Both the position numbers and the translations under genes were made by a program. Shown in pieces: positions 9,298 to 20,109 of a stretch of 64,000 nt of DNA; positions within the stretch are counted from its first letter, which is position 1; each line of letters starts with the position of its first letter. The notes beneath the pieces were generated by a model. That model did no database searches. It was not told the origin of the DNA and saw only the letters and a list, made by a program, of their open reading frames with translations. Source of the stretch: Tomitella biformata AHU 1821 (lineage in GTDB: Bacteria > Actinomycetota > Actinomycetes > Mycobacteriales > Mycobacteriaceae); assembly GCF_000524475.1 (NCBI RefSeq), contig NZ_BAVQ01000043.1:164331-228330 (forward strand). The letters are read 5' to 3'.

Positions 9298-10254
9298 GTG
9301 CGCGCCCTCCTGATCGTCAATCCGAACGCGACCGCGACGACCCCTGCGGGCCGGGATTTGCTGGCGCATGCGCTCGCGAGCCGCCTCAAGCTCGAAGTCG
9401 CCCACACCACCCACCGCGGACACGCCGCCGAGCTGGCCCATCGTGCGGCGCTCGAGGGCATGTCGCACGTGGTGATCCACGGCGGCGACGGCACCGTGAA
9501 CGAGGCCATCAACGGCCTGCTCGGCGCGCCGCAACCCGGATCGATGCAACAGCTTCCGCTCGGCCGCACACCCACGGTGTGCGTTGTGCCCGGCGGTTCC
9601 GCCAATGTCTTCGCCCGCTCGCTGGGCATCCGGCCGGACCCGGTTGAGGCCACCAACCAGCTGCTGGACCTGCTCGCGGCCCGCCAAATGCGGCGCATCG
9701 GGCTGGGGCACTGCGACAACCGCTGGTTCTGCTTCACCGCCGGCATGGGCGTGGACGCCAAGGTCGTCGAGTCCATGGAGGGCGCCCGCAAGGCTGGGCA
9801 CCTGGCGACGCCCGCCCGCTATGTCCGCACCACCGTCCGCACGTTCCTGCGCGATGCCCGTTCCCCGGCGCGGCTGACGGTGACCGTCCCCGGCAGCGAG
9901 CCGGTCGAGGGCGTGCACTACGCGTTCGTCTCCAACACCAGCCCGTGGACATACCTGAATGAACGGCCAGTCGAGACGAATCCGGGCACCACGTTCGAGG
10001 GCGGCCTCGGCCTGTTCGCGATGCGCAGCATGGGGACCATCACCAGCCTGCTGGTGACACGGCAGCTACTTAGCGCCAGCGCGCAGCCAAAGAACAAGAG
10101 CCTCCTGCGGCTCGACGACATCCCCTCCGTGCGGATCCAGAGCGCCGAACCGATCGGCTTCCAGATCGACGGCGACTACCTGGGCACCCGCTCGGATATC
10201 GAGTTCACGTCCGTCCCGGACATGCTCGAAGTGGTGGCTCCAGCGGCCAACTGA
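9298..10254 (+). CDS. Diacylglycerol-kinase/NAD-kinase-fold lipid kinase family protein (Rv3218-like)
   Basis: The 318-residue protein carries the DAGK catalytic glycine loop GGDGTVNEAINGL near residue 60 and the PGGSANVFARSLGI motif, which define the diacylglycerol/sphingosine kinase catalytic fold. A C-terminal beta domain ends in FQIDGDYLGTRSDIEF, as usual for the family. It probably phosphorylates a membrane lipid at the cytosolic face. The start is GTG at 9298, divergent from the membrane-protein gene with only 52 bases between them. Confidence 0.85.
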   Translation: MRALLIVNPNATATTPAGRDLLAHALASRLKLEVAHTTHRGHAAELAHRAALEGMSHVVIHGGDGTVNEAINGLLGAPQPGSMQQLPLGRTPTVCVVPGGSANVFARSLGIRPDPVEATNQLLDLLAARQMRRIGLGHCDNRWFCFTAGMGVDAKVVESMEGARKAGHLATPARYVRTTVRTFLRDARSPARLTVTVPGSEPVEGVHYAFVSNTSPWTYLNERPVETNPGTTFEGGLGLFAMRSMGTITSLLVTRQLLSASAQPKNKSLLRLDDIPSVRIQSAEPIGFQIDGDYLGTRSDIEFTSVPDMLEVVAPAAN

Positions 10255-10554
10255 AACTTGGCCTGGGTCACAATTCCCGCAAAACCCCTACCCTACTGGC
10301 GGCAATCCGCGTAGTGTACTCGGGGTGCGTTGGGGTGCTGCATGGGCCCGCGGTTTTGCGCATGCGGAGATCAGCTCTGCGAGTGCCAAGGGCCACCAGA
10401 TCGCTAGTGACCTTGACCACGAGTGAGCGGAACTCTATTGACATTACCGCAGCACATGGCAGCATTCATTGGCGGGGTACGAAGGTTACCGCCAAACAGA
10501 CTTTTCAATAATATTGAACTAACGGTGCGTTACGCACCCAGTAAGGAGTTGGTG
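10255..10554. other. Non-coding leader/promoter region of whiB1
   Basis: This 300-base gap has lower GC than its surroundings near 10440-10520 and holds no convincing gene. It should contain the whiB1 promoter. I looked for a CRP-type TGTGA-N6-TCACA site, as in M. tuberculosis, and did not find a good one. A perfect 6-bp inverted repeat (GGTGCG/CGCACC, 10524-10538) lies just upstream of the whiB1 ribosome-binding site and could form a small hairpin in the leader. Confidence 0.5.
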
Positions 10555-10809
10555 ATGGACTGGCGCCATCGAGCGATTTGCCGCGACGAGGATCCGGAGC
10601 TGTTCTTCCCTGTGGGGACCAGCGGCCCGGCCATCGCGCAGATCGCCACGGCCAAGACTGTGTGCGGGCGTTGCCCCGTCACCAGCGAATGCCTTGCCTG
10701 GGCTCTCGAGTCCGGCCAGGACGCGGGCGTGTGGGGCGGGATGAGCGAGGACGAGCGTCGTACGCTCAAGCGCCGCAACGCGCGGATCCGCTCACGCAGC
10801 ACGGTCTAA
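10555..10809 (+). CDS. whiB1: WhiB-family iron-sulfur transcription factor WhiB1
   Basis: The protein of 84 residues has the four WhiB cluster ligands Cys9, Cys37, Cys40 and Cys46 (CGRCPVTSEC). The conserved glycine turn GVWGGMSEDER follows, then a basic tail (KRRNARIRSRS) for DNA binding. Family knowledge: WhiB1 carries an NO-sensitive [4Fe-4S] cluster and binds sigma factor SigA. The ATG at 10555 follows an AAGGAG ribosome-binding site; upstream in-frame starts would extend beyond the family length. The neighbour pdtaS (convergent) supports identity as WhiB1 rather than another WhiB. Confidence 0.93.
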   Translation: MDWRHRAICRDEDPELFFPVGTSGPAIAQIATAKTVCGRCPVTSECLAWALESGQDAGVWGGMSEDERRTLKRRNARIRSRSTV

Positions 10810-10828
10810 CCACCGACAGAGATCTTCC

Positions 10829-10870
10829 ACGACGATGGGATCGGGCCTTGTGGCTCGGTCCCATCGTCGT
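10829..10870. terminator. Bidirectional hairpin between whiB1 and pdtaS
   Basis: A stem of about 19 bp with two G-U-type mismatches (starting ACGACGATGGGA) separates the two convergent genes. It is positioned as a shared terminator. Confidence 0.65.
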
Positions 10871-10877
10871 CTCCAGC

Positions 10878-12293
10878 TCAAGCTCTGCGCCGAACGGTGT
10901 CCACCCGCACCCGTGCATCTGTGCCGCCGGCCTCCGCCCGCGTCAGCGTGAGGGTGCCGCCGAGGTCGGAGGCCACCAGCGTGCGGGCGATGTGCAGGCC
11001 GAGCTGTTTCGACTGGTCGAGGTCGAAGTCCGCTGGCAGGCCGGCACCGTCGTCGTGGACCACGATATCCAGCCACCGCGCCGACCGATTCGCCGCGATA
11101 GTCACCGTCCCGGCCTGCTCATCATCGGTATAGCCGTGCTCGACAGCATTCTGCACCAGCTCCGCCAGCACCATCACCAGTGGCGTCGCGCGGTCCGCCT
11201 CGAGCACGCCGAGCGAGCCCGTCCGCCGGATCTCCACTCGGTTGCCGCCAGCGACCTCGGCCATGATCGGCACCAGGCGGCTCACCACCTCGTCCAGGTC
11301 GACATCCTCGCCGACGGTCATCGACAGCATCTCGTGCACCAGCGCGATCGAGGACACCCGCCGCACCGCCTCCGTCAGGGCATCGCGCACCTCGTCGTTG
11401 CCGCTGCGCCGGCCCTGCAGTCGCAGCAGCGCCGCCACCGTCTGCAGGTTGTTCTTCACCCGATGGTGGATCTCGCGGATCGTCGCATCCTTGCTGAGCA
11501 GCGCCCGATCCCGCCGCTTAACCTCGGTCACGTCCCGGACCAGCACCACCGCTCCCCGGGCGATACCGGCCGTCCGCAGCGGCAGCGCGCGCAGCATGAT
11601 CGTGGCCCCGCTCGCATCGATCTCGATCCGCAGCGGGTCCCCGTCGACCAGCGACGTCCGCAGCCGCTCCTGCAATTCCTGGCCGTCGAGCGAATCGGTC
11701 ATCAGTGTCTGCGTCAGATCGCCCAGGTTCTGGCCGGCGAGATCCACCGCCAGGCCCATGCGGTGGAAGGCAGACTGCGCATTGGGGCTGGCAAAGGTCA
11801 CCATGCCCGCACGGGAGAGCCGGACCAGGCCGTCGCCGGCCCGCGGACTGGAGTGGATGACCTCCGCCTGCTCGGGCATCGGATAAGTGCCCTCGCTGAT
11901 CATCTGGCTCAGCAGCTGCGAGCAGTCGAGGTAGACGGCCTCCAGCGGGCTGGGCACCCGGGGACGAACGGTGCCCGACGCGCTACTGAGCGCCGCGATC
12001 ACCTCGCCGCGCCAGCGCACCGACACCACGCCATCGGCGGCCCGGCGCACCTCGTCGGGCGTCGCAATGGAGCCGACCTCGTCACGCGGGCGCACGGTCG
12101 CGGCCGTGGTCGGGCGGCACTGGGACACGCACACCGTCTCGTCCGCCGTGCCGCGCCGGGGAGCCCACAGCATCAGGTCCGCGAAGGAAAGGTCCGCGAG
12201 CAGCTGCCACTCCCCGACGAGCTGCTGCAGGTGGTCGACGGCCTCGCCGTACAGGTCGGTGTGCTCGGCAAGCAGCTCGCTGAGTGTCGACAC
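10878..12293 (-). CDS. pdtaS: Cytosolic sensor histidine kinase PdtaS
   Basis: The 471-residue soluble protein has an N-terminal GAF-like region, a central PAS domain and a HisKA_2/HWE-type kinase core. The phospho-acceptor lies in IREIHHRVKNNLQTVAALL near residue 272. An HATPase domain contains VLAELVQNAVEHGY and DDGAGLP. No transmembrane segments are seen. Family knowledge: PdtaS phosphorylates the ANTAR regulator PdtaR, which acts on nascent RNA; pdtaR is not in the window. The neighbours whiB1 and the biotinyl gene match the M. tuberculosis order. The biotinyl protein gene lies only four bases upstream on the same strand. Confidence 0.9.
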   Translation of the reverse strand: MSTLSELLAEHTDLYGEAVDHLQQLVGEWQLLADLSFADLMLWAPRRGTADETVCVSQCRPTTAATVRPRDEVGSIATPDEVRRAADGVVSVRWRGEVIAALSSASGTVRPRVPSPLEAVYLDCSQLLSQMISEGTYPMPEQAEVIHSSPRAGDGLVRLSRAGMVTFASPNAQSAFHRMGLAVDLAGQNLGDLTQTLMTDSLDGQELQERLRTSLVDGDPLRIEIDASGATIMLRALPLRTAGIARGAVVLVRDVTEVKRRDRALLSKDATIREIHHRVKNNLQTVAALLRLQGRRSGNDEVRDALTEAVRRVSSIALVHEMLSMTVGEDVDLDEVVSRLVPIMAEVAGGNRVEIRRTGSLGVLEADRATPLVMVLAELVQNAVEHGYTDDEQAGTVTIAANRSARWLDIVVHDDGAGLPADFDLDQSKQLGLHIARTLVASDLGGTLTLTRAEAGGTDARVRVDTVRRRA

Positions 12294-12297
12294 GAGG

Positions 12298-12513
12298 CTA
12301 GGAGATGGTCGCGATCAGGTCGCCAGCCTGGATGACATCGCCTACGGCGACGTCCACAGAGGTCACGGTCCCAGCCGTCTCGGCGAGTACCGGGATCTCC
12401 ATCTTCATGGACTCGAGCACCACCAGAGTGTCGCCCTCCACCACGGAATCACCCTCCGCGGCCACCACCTGGAACACGCTGGCCACCATCTCGGCCCGGA
12501 TCTCCTCGGTCAT
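12298..12513 (-). CDS. Biotin/lipoyl attachment-domain protein (Rv3221c/TB7.3-like)
   Basis: The protein of 71 residues from ATG at 12513 is a single biotinyl domain. It carries the canonical modification motif ESMKMEIP with the target lysine at residue 37. Longer in-frame sequence upstream is not protein-like and overlaps the bL37 gene region. It ends four bases before pdtaS and is likely co-transcribed. It is a stand-alone biotin carrier; which carboxylase it serves is not visible. Confidence 0.88.
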   Translation of the reverse strand: MTEEIRAEMVASVFQVVAAEGDSVVEGDTLVVLESMKMEIPVLAETAGTVTSVDVAVGDVIQAGDLIATIS

Positions 12514-12634
12514 CAATGCTCCTCGCTGGCCGCTACTCCTGGACCAATCGAACCACAAGGGCGGCCCCGTGCGATAATTAGGACCCCGATGTGAACCCGC
12601 TCCAGTGTGGGTCCACCAGTCGAAAGGGAATCGC

Positions 12635-12712
12635 ATGAGCAAGCGAGGCCGTAAGCGTCGTGACCGCAAGAAGTCGAAGGCCAACCATGGCAAGCGTCCG
12701 AACGCGAACTAA
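12635..12712 (+). CDS. Small basic ribosomal protein bL37
   Basis: A 25-codon gene encodes a very basic peptide starting MSKRGRKRRDRKKSKANHG and ending in KRPNAN. It matches my recollection of bL37, the roughly 24-residue large-subunit protein found in mycobacterial ribosome structures. An AAAGGGAATCGC ribosome-binding region precedes the ATG. An excellent intrinsic terminator starts eight bases after the stop, so this is a complete transcription unit. It is divergent from the biotinyl protein gene. Its size makes it easy for automated annotation to miss. Confidence 0.85.
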   Translation: MSKRGRKRRDRKKSKANHGKRPNAN

Positions 12713-12720
12713 GACGAGCA

Positions 12721-12760
12721 AACGGGCCGGGAGTCGATTCGACTCCCGGCCCGTTTTTCT
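12721..12760. terminator. Strong intrinsic terminator after bL37
   Basis: A perfect 16-bp stem (AACGGGCCGGGAGTCG and complement) with a 3-nt loop is followed by TTTCT on the plus strand. It also lies at the 3' end of the convergent rshA gene. Confidence 0.88.
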
Positions 12761-12768
12761 AGTTTCAG

Positions 12769-13047
12769 CTAATCCCCAGTCTCGATCCGCGTGATGGTGA
12801 CCGATCTGCGAATTTCGATGCTCAGGCGCTGACGCAGCCCCTCCGGCGCATGCTCGCCGCCGCACTTGCGGCCCAGCAACACCTTGAGCTGCTCCTCGAT
12901 GCCGTAGGTGGATAGGCAGGCGCGGCAACCGGCCATGTGCCGATTGAGCCGCTCCCGCGTCGCCTCGTCGCACTCGTTGTCGAGGAACAGCCAGACGTCG
13001 GCGATGACCGCCGAACAATCGAGGTTCTCTGGCAGGCTCTCGCTCAT
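12769..13047 (-). CDS. rshA: Zinc-associated anti-sigma factor RshA
   Basis: The 92-residue protein contains the ZAS signature His37-x3-Cys41-x2-Cys44 (HMAGCRAC) and an additional Cys26, typical of redox-sensitive anti-sigma factors of the RsrA/RshA type. Under oxidative or heat stress, disulfide formation releases SigH. The ATG overlaps the sigH stop (ATGA), giving the coupled sigma/anti-sigma operon expected of this pair. Confidence 0.9.
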   Translation of the reverse strand: MSESLPENLDCSAVIADVWLFLDNECDEATRERLNRHMAGCRACLSTYGIEEQLKVLLGRKCGGEHAPEGLRQRLSIEIRRSVTITRIETGD

Positions 13048-13715
13048 TTGACGCTCCCCTGAGCCGTGGCGGCCGACTTCGCGCCAACCTTGTCCACATC
13101 GATTCCGTGCTCGCGGGCAACATCTGCGAGCAAGCCCCGCAACTGCTTGCGGCCTCGATGCAGCCGCGACATGACCGTGCCGATCGGGGTGTCCATGATC
13201 TCGGCGATCTCCTTATAGGGAAAGCCCTCGACATCCGCGTAGTAGACAGCCATCCGGAAGTCCTCCGGCAACTGAGCCAGGGCGTCCTTGATCTTCGAGT
13301 CGGGCATCTGCTCCAACGCCTGGATCTCCGCCGACTTGAGGCCCACCGCGGTGTGCTCCGCCGAGGCCGCGAGCTGCCAGTCGGTGATCTCCTCCGTCGG
13401 ATACTGCGCGGGTTGGCGCTGCTTCTTGCGGTAGCCGTTGATGTACGTGTTGGTCAGGATGCGGTACATCCACGCCTTGAGGTTGGTGCCGGCACGGAAC
13501 GAGCGGAAGGCGGAGAACGCCTTCAAGTACGTCTCCTGCACCAGGTCCTCGGCGTCCGCAGGCTTACGCGTCATGCGCAGCGCCGCGCCGTAGAGCTGGT
13601 CGAGCAGCGGCATCGCGTCGCGCTCGAAGCGCTCACTGAGCTCTGCGTCGGTCTCTACAACTGCATCTGACTCAACTACCTCGGGCTGTGACTTAGACCC
13701 TTCGGTGATCGGCAA
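13044..13715 (-). CDS. sigH: ECF sigma factor SigH
   Basis: The ECF sigma factor is 223 residues from a TTG at 13715, which has an AAGGA ribosome-binding site six bases upstream. This length agrees with the roughly 216 residues of M. tuberculosis SigH, whereas the open frame extends far upstream into ybaK. Region 2 includes [20 protein letters not shown] and [12 protein letters not shown]. Region 4 contains [20 protein letters not shown] and [16 protein letters not shown]. It directs the thiol-oxidative and heat stress response and is held inactive by the adjacent RshA. I found no clear GGAAT-N16-18-GTT autoregulatory promoter in the 175 bases upstream. Confidence 0.9.
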   Translation of the reverse strand: MPITEGSKSQPEVVESDAVVETDAELSERFERDAMPLLDQLYGAALRMTRKPADAEDLVQETYLKAFSAFRSFRAGTNLKAWMYRILTNTYINGYRKKQRQPAQYPTEEITDWQLAASAEHTAVGLKSAEIQALEQMPDSKIKDALAQLPEDFRMAVYYADVEGFPYKEIAEIMDTPIGTVMSRLHRGRKQLRGLLADVAREHGIDVDKVGAKSAATAQGSVK

Positions 13716-13890
13716 GTTTATTCCTTCCGTTGCCCCACCTGTGAAGGGTACCGTCGACGCCGCTCCGACGACCTCGACCAGGGTCAGAGGCCTGTCCGCG
13801 CATAACTGTGACACCACAATCTTCCTTTCGCTGGGGCCATTGGTGCAACAGCCGCGCGCCGTCCGATGTTCCCGACCTATCCTCAGTGCC

Positions 13891-14385
13891 ATGTCGAAAG
13901 CCCCCACCACCCCCGCCACCGCCGCCTGCGTGAAGGCCGGCGTGGCACACACCGTGCACACCTATGCGCACGATCCGCGGGTACGGTCCTTCGGCGCGGA
14001 GGCCGTCGCCCAGCTCGCCGACGAGTTGGGCGTGGCACCCGCGCAGATCTTCAAAACCCTGCTGGTCAAGACCGAGAACGGCCTGGCGGTGGCGGTGTTG
14101 CCAGTCCCGAGCTCGCTCTCGCTGAAGGCCGCCGCAAAGGCGCTCGGCGCGCGTAAAGCTGTGATGGCGGAGCCGGCCGACGCGGAGCGTTCCACCGGCT
14201 ACGTCGTCGGCGGCATTTCCCCGCTCGGCCAGCGCAAGAGGCTCCCGACCGTGGTCGACGCCAGCGCGCTGGGCTGGGATCGGGTGCTGTGCAGCGGCGG
14301 GCGGCGGGGCCTGGACCTCGAGCTGGCGCCGGCGGACCTGATCGCGCTGTGCGGGGCGACGACGGCGGCCATCACAGCAATGTGA
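13891..14385 (+). CDS. ybaK: YbaK/EbsC-type Cys-tRNA(Pro)/aminoacyl-tRNA deacylase
   Basis: The protein of 164 residues from ATG at 13891 has the YbaK fold features: [16 protein letters not shown], the lysine-containing [13 protein letters not shown] stretch and the glycine loop [17 protein letters not shown]. Family knowledge: the enzyme hydrolyses mischarged Cys-tRNA(Pro). It is divergent from sigH, so the 175-base interval holds both promoters. Its 3' end overlaps the convergent SRAP gene by 14 bases. Confidence 0.85.
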   Translation: MSKAPTTPATAACVKAGVAHTVHTYAHDPRVRSFGAEAVAQLADELGVAPAQIFKTLLVKTENGLAVAVLPVPSSLSLKAAAKALGARKAVMAEPADAERSTGYVVGGISPLGQRKRLPTVVDASALGWDRVLCSGGRRGLDLELAPADLIALCGATTAAITAM

Positions 14386-15052
14386 GCTGCTCCGGCTCGT
14401 CTTGATCCGGGTCCAGCAGGTGCGGCCCATTGTTGCGAACGCTGTTGACCTGCCGGGACACGCGCCGGATGCCGACCGACTCGGCGATCTCCGCGGACGG
14501 CTGCGCCAGCAGCGCCGGCTCCAGCCCGGCTGCGGGATCAAGCCAGCGCGCCCAGTCCGCGCGCGCCAGGATCAGCGGCATCCGGTCGTGGACCTGGCGC
14601 AGGGGCCCGACAGAGTCGGTGGTCAGCATCGCGACCGACGGCCGCTGCCCGCCCCATAACGACCACACACCCGCCATGAACAGGGTGGAGCCATCCCGCG
14701 GCGCCATATACAGCGGGACCTTGTCCTGCCACTCGTACCAGCCGTCCATCGGTACCAGGCAGCGGCGGGACTGGATGGAGTCGCGGAAGGTCGGCTTGGT
14801 CGCCACTGACTCCGCGCGGGCGTTGAACAGCGGCGGGCCCGCCGCGAACTCCTCGGCCCACGGCGCCACGAACCCCCAGCGCATCCGCCTGATCAGGGTC
14901 CGTTCGGCGACCGCCGGCACGCGCACCACAGTCAGAACCGGGGTCGTCGGGGCCACGTTGTAGTCGGGTTGCCCCGGCCCGCTCTCGTCGATCGCGTCGA
15001 GTTCCACCGCCAGCAAAGCCGGGTCCACCGTCGTCGCATACCTGCCGCACAT
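14372..15052 (-). CDS. SOS response-associated peptidase (SRAP/HMCES/YedK) protein
   Basis: The 226-residue protein begins MCGRYATT, placing the catalytic Cys at position 2 after Met removal. The other active-site elements are visible: FNARAES, MDGWYEW and VHDRMP. Family knowledge: HMCES/YedK forms a thiazolidine DNA-protein crosslink with abasic sites in single-stranded DNA, shielding them during replication. It is the Rv3226c equivalent beside aroA. The start is ATG at 15052. No LexA box is evident upstream. Confidence 0.92.
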   Translation of the reverse strand: MCGRYATTVDPALLAVELDAIDESGPGQPDYNVAPTTPVLTVVRVPAVAERTLIRRMRWGFVAPWAEEFAAGPPLFNARAESVATKPTFRDSIQSRRCLVPMDGWYEWQDKVPLYMAPRDGSTLFMAGVWSLWGGQRPSVAMLTTDSVGPLRQVHDRMPLILARADWARWLDPAAGLEPALLAQPSAEIAESVGIRRVSRQVNSVRNNGPHLLDPDQDEPEQLTLL

Positions 15053-15120
15053 GTCTCAATGCTGGCACGATCCCCGTGTCTGCGCGCCGCCTGCGGACCC
15101 CCATAGTCCAAGATGGAGGG

Positions 15121-16392
15121 GTGAGCCTGTGGAATGCGCCTGCCGTCGATGGTCCTGTCAACGCCCTTGTGGCCCTGCCCGGATCGAAGTCCATCACTAA
15201 CCGAGCCCTGATCCTGGCGGCTCTCGCCGACGGCGACTCCACCATCACTGGCACGCTGCGCAGCCGCGACACCGACCTGATGATCGACGCGCTGCGCCAG
15301 CTCGGCATCAACATCGAGGGCGACGGCGACGAGCTCACCGTCCGGCCCGGCGCCATCCAGGGCGCGACTGTCGATTGCGGGCTCGCCGGCACCGTGATGC
15401 GTTTCCTCCCGCCGCTGAGCGTGCTCGCGGAGGGCAACGTCTTCTTCGACGGCGACGCCCAGGCCCGGGTGCGCCCGCTCGGCGTGATCCTCGACGCGAT
15501 GCGCCTGCTCGGCGCACAGGTCGCCGGCAACGCGCTGCCCTTCACCGTCTTCGGCACCGGCTCCCTCGAGGGCGGCATCGTCGACATCGACGCGTCCGGC
15601 TCCTCGCAGTTCGTCTCCGGCCTGCTGCTCTCCGGCGCGCGCTACCGCCACGGCCTCACCGTCCGGCACCGCGGCAAGCCCGTCCCCTCGATGCCGCACA
15701 TCGACATGACCATCCAGATGCTCACCGAGGCCGGCGTCACCGTGACCACCGAGCACGACGGGGCCGGCACCGACACGTGGATCGTCACGCCCGGGCCCAT
15801 CCGCGCGGTGGACTGGGTTATCGAGCCGGACCTGTCCAACGCCACCCCGTTCCTCGCCGCGGCCGCGGTCACCGGCGGTCGGGTCAGCGTCCCGAACTGG
15901 CCGGCCAGCACCACACAGGGCGGCGACGCCATCCGCCAGATCCTCGAGCAGATGGGCTGCGGGGTCGACTGGGCGGACAACCTGCTCACCGTGCATGGAC
16001 CACAGCAGCTCAGGGGCATCGATATCGACCTACGCGCCACCGGCGAGCTGGCCCCCACCGTCGCGGCGATGGCCGTGCTGGCCTCCGAGCCCTCCCGCCT
16101 GCGCGGGGTCGAGCACCTGCGCGGGCATGAGACGGACCGGCTGGCCGCGTTGACCGCCGAGATCAACAACCTGGGCGGGAACGCCGTCGAGACCCCGGAC
16201 GGCATCGAGATCACCCCGGCCCCCCTGCACGGCGGCACCTGGCATTCCTATGCCGACCACCGCATGGCGACCGCCGGCGCGATCATCGGGCTGCAGGTGC
16301 GCGACGTCGTCGTCGAGGACATCGAGACCACCGGCAAGACCATGCCGGACTTCCCCGCCATGTGGACGACGATGCTGGAGGCGAGCTCCTGA
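15121..16392 (+). CDS. aroA: 3-phosphoshikimate 1-carboxyvinyltransferase (EPSP synthase)
   Basis: The protein of 423 residues from GTG at 15121 (after GGAGGG) has the shikimate-3-phosphate binding motif [17 protein letters not shown], the LAGTVMRF segment and the C-terminal [14 protein letters not shown]. It catalyses transfer of enolpyruvyl from PEP to shikimate-3-phosphate in aromatic amino acid synthesis. A GTG 45 bases upstream also exists but adds non-family sequence. The downstream GTPase gene overlaps the aroA end, so the two are probably coupled. Confidence 0.93.
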   Translation: MSLWNAPAVDGPVNALVALPGSKSITNRALILAALADGDSTITGTLRSRDTDLMIDALRQLGINIEGDGDELTVRPGAIQGATVDCGLAGTVMRFLPPLSVLAEGNVFFDGDAQARVRPLGVILDAMRLLGAQVAGNALPFTVFGTGSLEGGIVDIDASGSSQFVSGLLLSGARYRHGLTVRHRGKPVPSMPHIDMTIQMLTEAGVTVTTEHDGAGTDTWIVTPGPIRAVDWVIEPDLSNATPFLAAAAVTGGRVSVPNWPASTTQGGDAIRQILEQMGCGVDWADNLLTVHGPQQLRGIDIDLRATGELAPTVAAMAVLASEPSRLRGVEHLRGHETDRLAALTAEINNLGGNAVETPDGIEITPAPLHGGTWHSYADHRMATAGAIIGLQVRDVVVEDIETTGKTMPDFPAMWTTMLEASS

Positions 16393-17402
16393 GCACTCCG
16401 CGACGGTCCAGCCTCCGACGGGACTGGGACGAGTCCGATGTCCGCGTCCGGCCCGGCAAAAGCACGCGACCCCGGACCAAGACCCGGCCCGACCACCTCG
16501 ACGCGCAACGCGCCATGGTGATCTCCAAGGACCGCGGCCGCTGGGGCTGCGCCATCGACGGCGACCCGAACCGCCGCGTCGTCGCGATGCGCGCCCGCGA
16601 GCTCGGCCGCACCCCGGTGGTGGTCGGCGATTATGTGGACGTCGTGGGAGACCTGTCCGGCAAGCCCGACACACTCGCCCGCATCGTCCGCGTCCATGAG
16701 CGGAGCACCGTCCTGCGACGCACCGCCGACGACACCGACCCGTTCGAGCGGATCGTCGTCGCGAACGCCGCGCAGCTGCTGATTGTCGTGGCGCTGGCCG
16801 ATCCGCCGCCGCGCACCGGCTTCGTCGAGCGCGCGCTCGTCGCGGCGTATGTGGGCGGCGTGACGCCCGTGCTCTGTCTGACCAAGAGCGACCTCGCCGA
16901 CCCGGAGGAGTTCGCCAGCGCCTTCGCGGACCTCGATATCGATGTGGTCCTCGGCGGCCAGGCGGACGACGTCGGCCCCGTCACCGAGCTGCTCAACGGC
17001 AAGGTCACGGCGATGCTCGGGCACTCCGGCGTCGGCAAGTCCACCATGGTCAACCGCCTGGTGCCCGACGCGTTCCGCGCTATCGGCGTCGTCTCGGGCG
17101 TGGGCAAGGGCCGGCACACGTCCACCCAGTCGGTCGCGCTGCCCCTGCCCGGCGGCGGCTGGGTCGTCGACACCCCGGGCGTGCGCTCGTTCGGGCTGGC
17201 GCACATCTCCCCCGGCGATGTGCTCGGCGCGTTCTCGGACCTCGACGAGGCGGCGAAGAACTGCCCGCGCGGCTGCACCCACCTCGGCCCGCCAGCCGAC
17301 CCCGAGTGCGCGCTGGACCAGCTCGAGGGCCACCCGTATCGCCGGGCGATGGCCGTGCGGCACCTGCTCGCCGCGCTCACGACGAACGACCACTGGGCCT
17401 AA
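16362..17402 (+). CDS. RsgA-like circularly permuted GTPase (Rv3228-like)
   Basis: The protein is about 346 residues. An OB-like N-terminal region ([16 protein letters not shown] onward) precedes a circularly permuted GTPase in which the G4 motif TKSD comes before G1 GHSGVGKST and G3 DTPGVRSF. The C-terminal zinc site [16 protein letters not shown] completes the RsgA architecture. Family knowledge: RsgA matures the 30S subunit. The ATG at 16362 lies inside aroA (31-base overlap). A CTG at 16389 in a CTGA junction would be a more typical position but an unusual codon, so the start is unsettled. This is the last gene of the conserved housekeeping block. Confidence 0.87.
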   Translation: MDDDAGGELLSTPRRSSLRRDWDESDVRVRPGKSTRPRTKTRPDHLDAQRAMVISKDRGRWGCAIDGDPNRRVVAMRARELGRTPVVVGDYVDVVGDLSGKPDTLARIVRVHERSTVLRRTADDTDPFERIVVANAAQLLIVVALADPPPRTGFVERALVAAYVGGVTPVLCLTKSDLADPEEFASAFADLDIDVVLGGQADDVGPVTELLNGKVTAMLGHSGVGKSTMVNRLVPDAFRAIGVVSGVGKGRHTSTQSVALPLPGGGWVVDTPGVRSFGLAHISPGDVLGAFSDLDEAAKNCPRGCTHLGPPADPECALDQLEGHPYRRAMAVRHLLAALTTNDHWA

Positions 17403-17409
17403 AAACGCC

Positions 17410-17445
17410 ATTCGCGGGCGAGACCGAAGTCTCGCCCGCGAATGC
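17410..17445. terminator. Terminator separating the housekeeping block from cyp125
   Basis: A perfect 16-bp stem (CATTCGCGGGCGAGAC and complement) with a CGAA loop lies between two convergent genes. On the minus strand it is followed by GGCGTTTTTA, a good U-tract for cyp125. It can serve the GTPase gene on the plus strand too. Confidence 0.8.
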
Positions 17446-17469
17446 GGTCCCTCCCCAGGTTCTTAGCCG

Positions 17470-18717
17470 CTAGTGCGCCACCGGGCACTTGCCCGTGTAG
17501 TCGACCTGCAGCTCCTTGATGCCGTTGAGCCAGCCGGAGCGCAGACGATCCGGGTCGCCGAGGCGCTTGATGTCCGGCATCACGTCGGCGATCGCGTTGA
17601 AGATCAGGTTGATCTCCAGGCGGGCGAGGTGCGTGCCGATGCAGAAGTGCGCGCCGGTGCCGCCGAAGCCCAGGTGCAGGCTCGGGTCGCGGGTGATGTC
17701 GAACTTGTGGGGCTCGTCAAAGACGGCCTCGTCGAAGTTGCCGGAGGTGTAGAACATGCCCACCCGGTCGCCCTTCTTGATCTCTTTGCCGCCGAGGACG
17801 GTATCCCGGGTGGCGGTGCGCTGGAACGCGGCGACGGGGGTGGCCCAGCGGACGATCTCGTCGGCCGTCGTGTCGGGGCGCTCCTTGCGGTAGAGCTCCC
17901 ACTGGTCCGGGTTCTCCATGAACGCGAGGATGCCGTGGCTGATCGCGTTGCGCGTGGTCTCGTTGCCTGCGACGGCGAGCAGGATCACGAAGAACCCGAA
18001 CTCCTCGGAGCTCAGGCCCTCGCCGTCGATGTCCGCCTCGAGCAGCTTGGTGACGATGTCGTTGGCCGGGCACGCCTTGCGCTCCTCGGCCAGCGCGTAC
18101 GCGTAGCCGAGGATCTCGGTGGAGGCGACGAGCGCGTCCTGGTCGGTGTCCGGGTCGTCGTAGCCCATCATGTCGTTGGACCAGTCGAAGAGCTTGCCGC
18201 GGTCCTCCTGCGGCACGCCGATCAGCTCGGCGATCGCCTGCAGGGGCAGCTCCGAGGCGACCTGGGTGACGAAGTCGCCCGTCTCGCCGGCGTAGGCCTC
18301 TTCGACGATCTTCTGCGCGCGCTCGGCCAGCGCACTGCGCAGGCCGGCGATCACGCGGGGGGTGAAGCCGCGGGCGATGATGCCGCGCAGCTTGGTGTGC
18401 TCGGGGGCGTCCTTATTCAGCAAGATGAAGCGCTGCAGCTCGACGTTCTCCCGCGGGATGTCGTTGGCGAAGCGGATGATCGCGGTGTTCTCCCAGGACG
18501 AGTACAGCTCGGAGTCGCGGGAGACCTCCTTGATGAGCTCGTGGCTGGAGACCACCCAGTAGCCCTCGTCGGCGAAACCACCCACGGTCGGGGGCTGCTC
18601 GCACCACCACACGGGTTCGGTGCGGCGGAGCTCGGCGAACTCAGCATGCGGCGCGCCACTGAGCGCGATATCCGGATCGGTGGGGTCGAAACCCTTAGGA
18701 AGATTGGGTTGTGACAC
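17470..18717 (-). CDS. cyp125: Cytochrome P450 CYP125, steroid C26(27)-monooxygenase
   Basis: The 415-residue P450 has the I-helix segment AVAGNETTRNAI, an ExxR region and the heme loop FGGTGAHFCIGTHLAR with the cysteine ligand at residue 359. The divergent fadA5 partner and KstR palindromes between them identify it as CYP125. That enzyme oxidises the terminal side-chain methyl of cholesterol/cholestenone to start side-chain degradation. The start is GTG at 18717. Unlike in M. tuberculosis, the gene is not followed by fadE28-fadE29-chsH-ltp2, so it appears to be a single-gene transcript here. Confidence 0.9.
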   Translation of the reverse strand: MSQPNLPKGFDPTDPDIALSGAPHAEFAELRRTEPVWWCEQPPTVGGFADEGYWVVSSHELIKEVSRDSELYSSWENTAIIRFANDIPRENVELQRFILLNKDAPEHTKLRGIIARGFTPRVIAGLRSALAERAQKIVEEAYAGETGDFVTQVASELPLQAIAELIGVPQEDRGKLFDWSNDMMGYDDPDTDQDALVASTEILGYAYALAEERKACPANDIVTKLLEADIDGEGLSSEEFGFFVILLAVAGNETTRNAISHGILAFMENPDQWELYRKERPDTTADEIVRWATPVAAFQRTATRDTVLGGKEIKKGDRVGMFYTSGNFDEAVFDEPHKFDITRDPSLHLGFGGTGAHFCIGTHLARLEINLIFNAIADVMPDIKRLGDPDRLRSGWLNGIKELQVDYTGKCPVAH

Positions 18718-18740
18718 GTCTCTTCTCCTGCCTCGGCTGA

Positions 18741-20093
<1,353 letters not shown>

Positions 20094-20109
20094 TTCGACT
20101 ACGGGGAGT

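Noticed and set aside
10255..10554. A CRP-binding site upstream of whiB1, as in M. tuberculosis
   Set aside because: No TGTGA-N6-TCACA-like palindrome could be found in the gap.
13716..13890. A SigH-type autoregulatory promoter upstream of sigH
   Set aside because: The GGAAG and GTT elements present are only 14 bases apart, too close for the usual 16-18 base spacing.
13716..13961. An N-terminal extension of SigH
   Set aside because: It overlaps the divergent ybaK gene, is not sigma-like, and a TTG with a good ribosome-binding site gives the family length.
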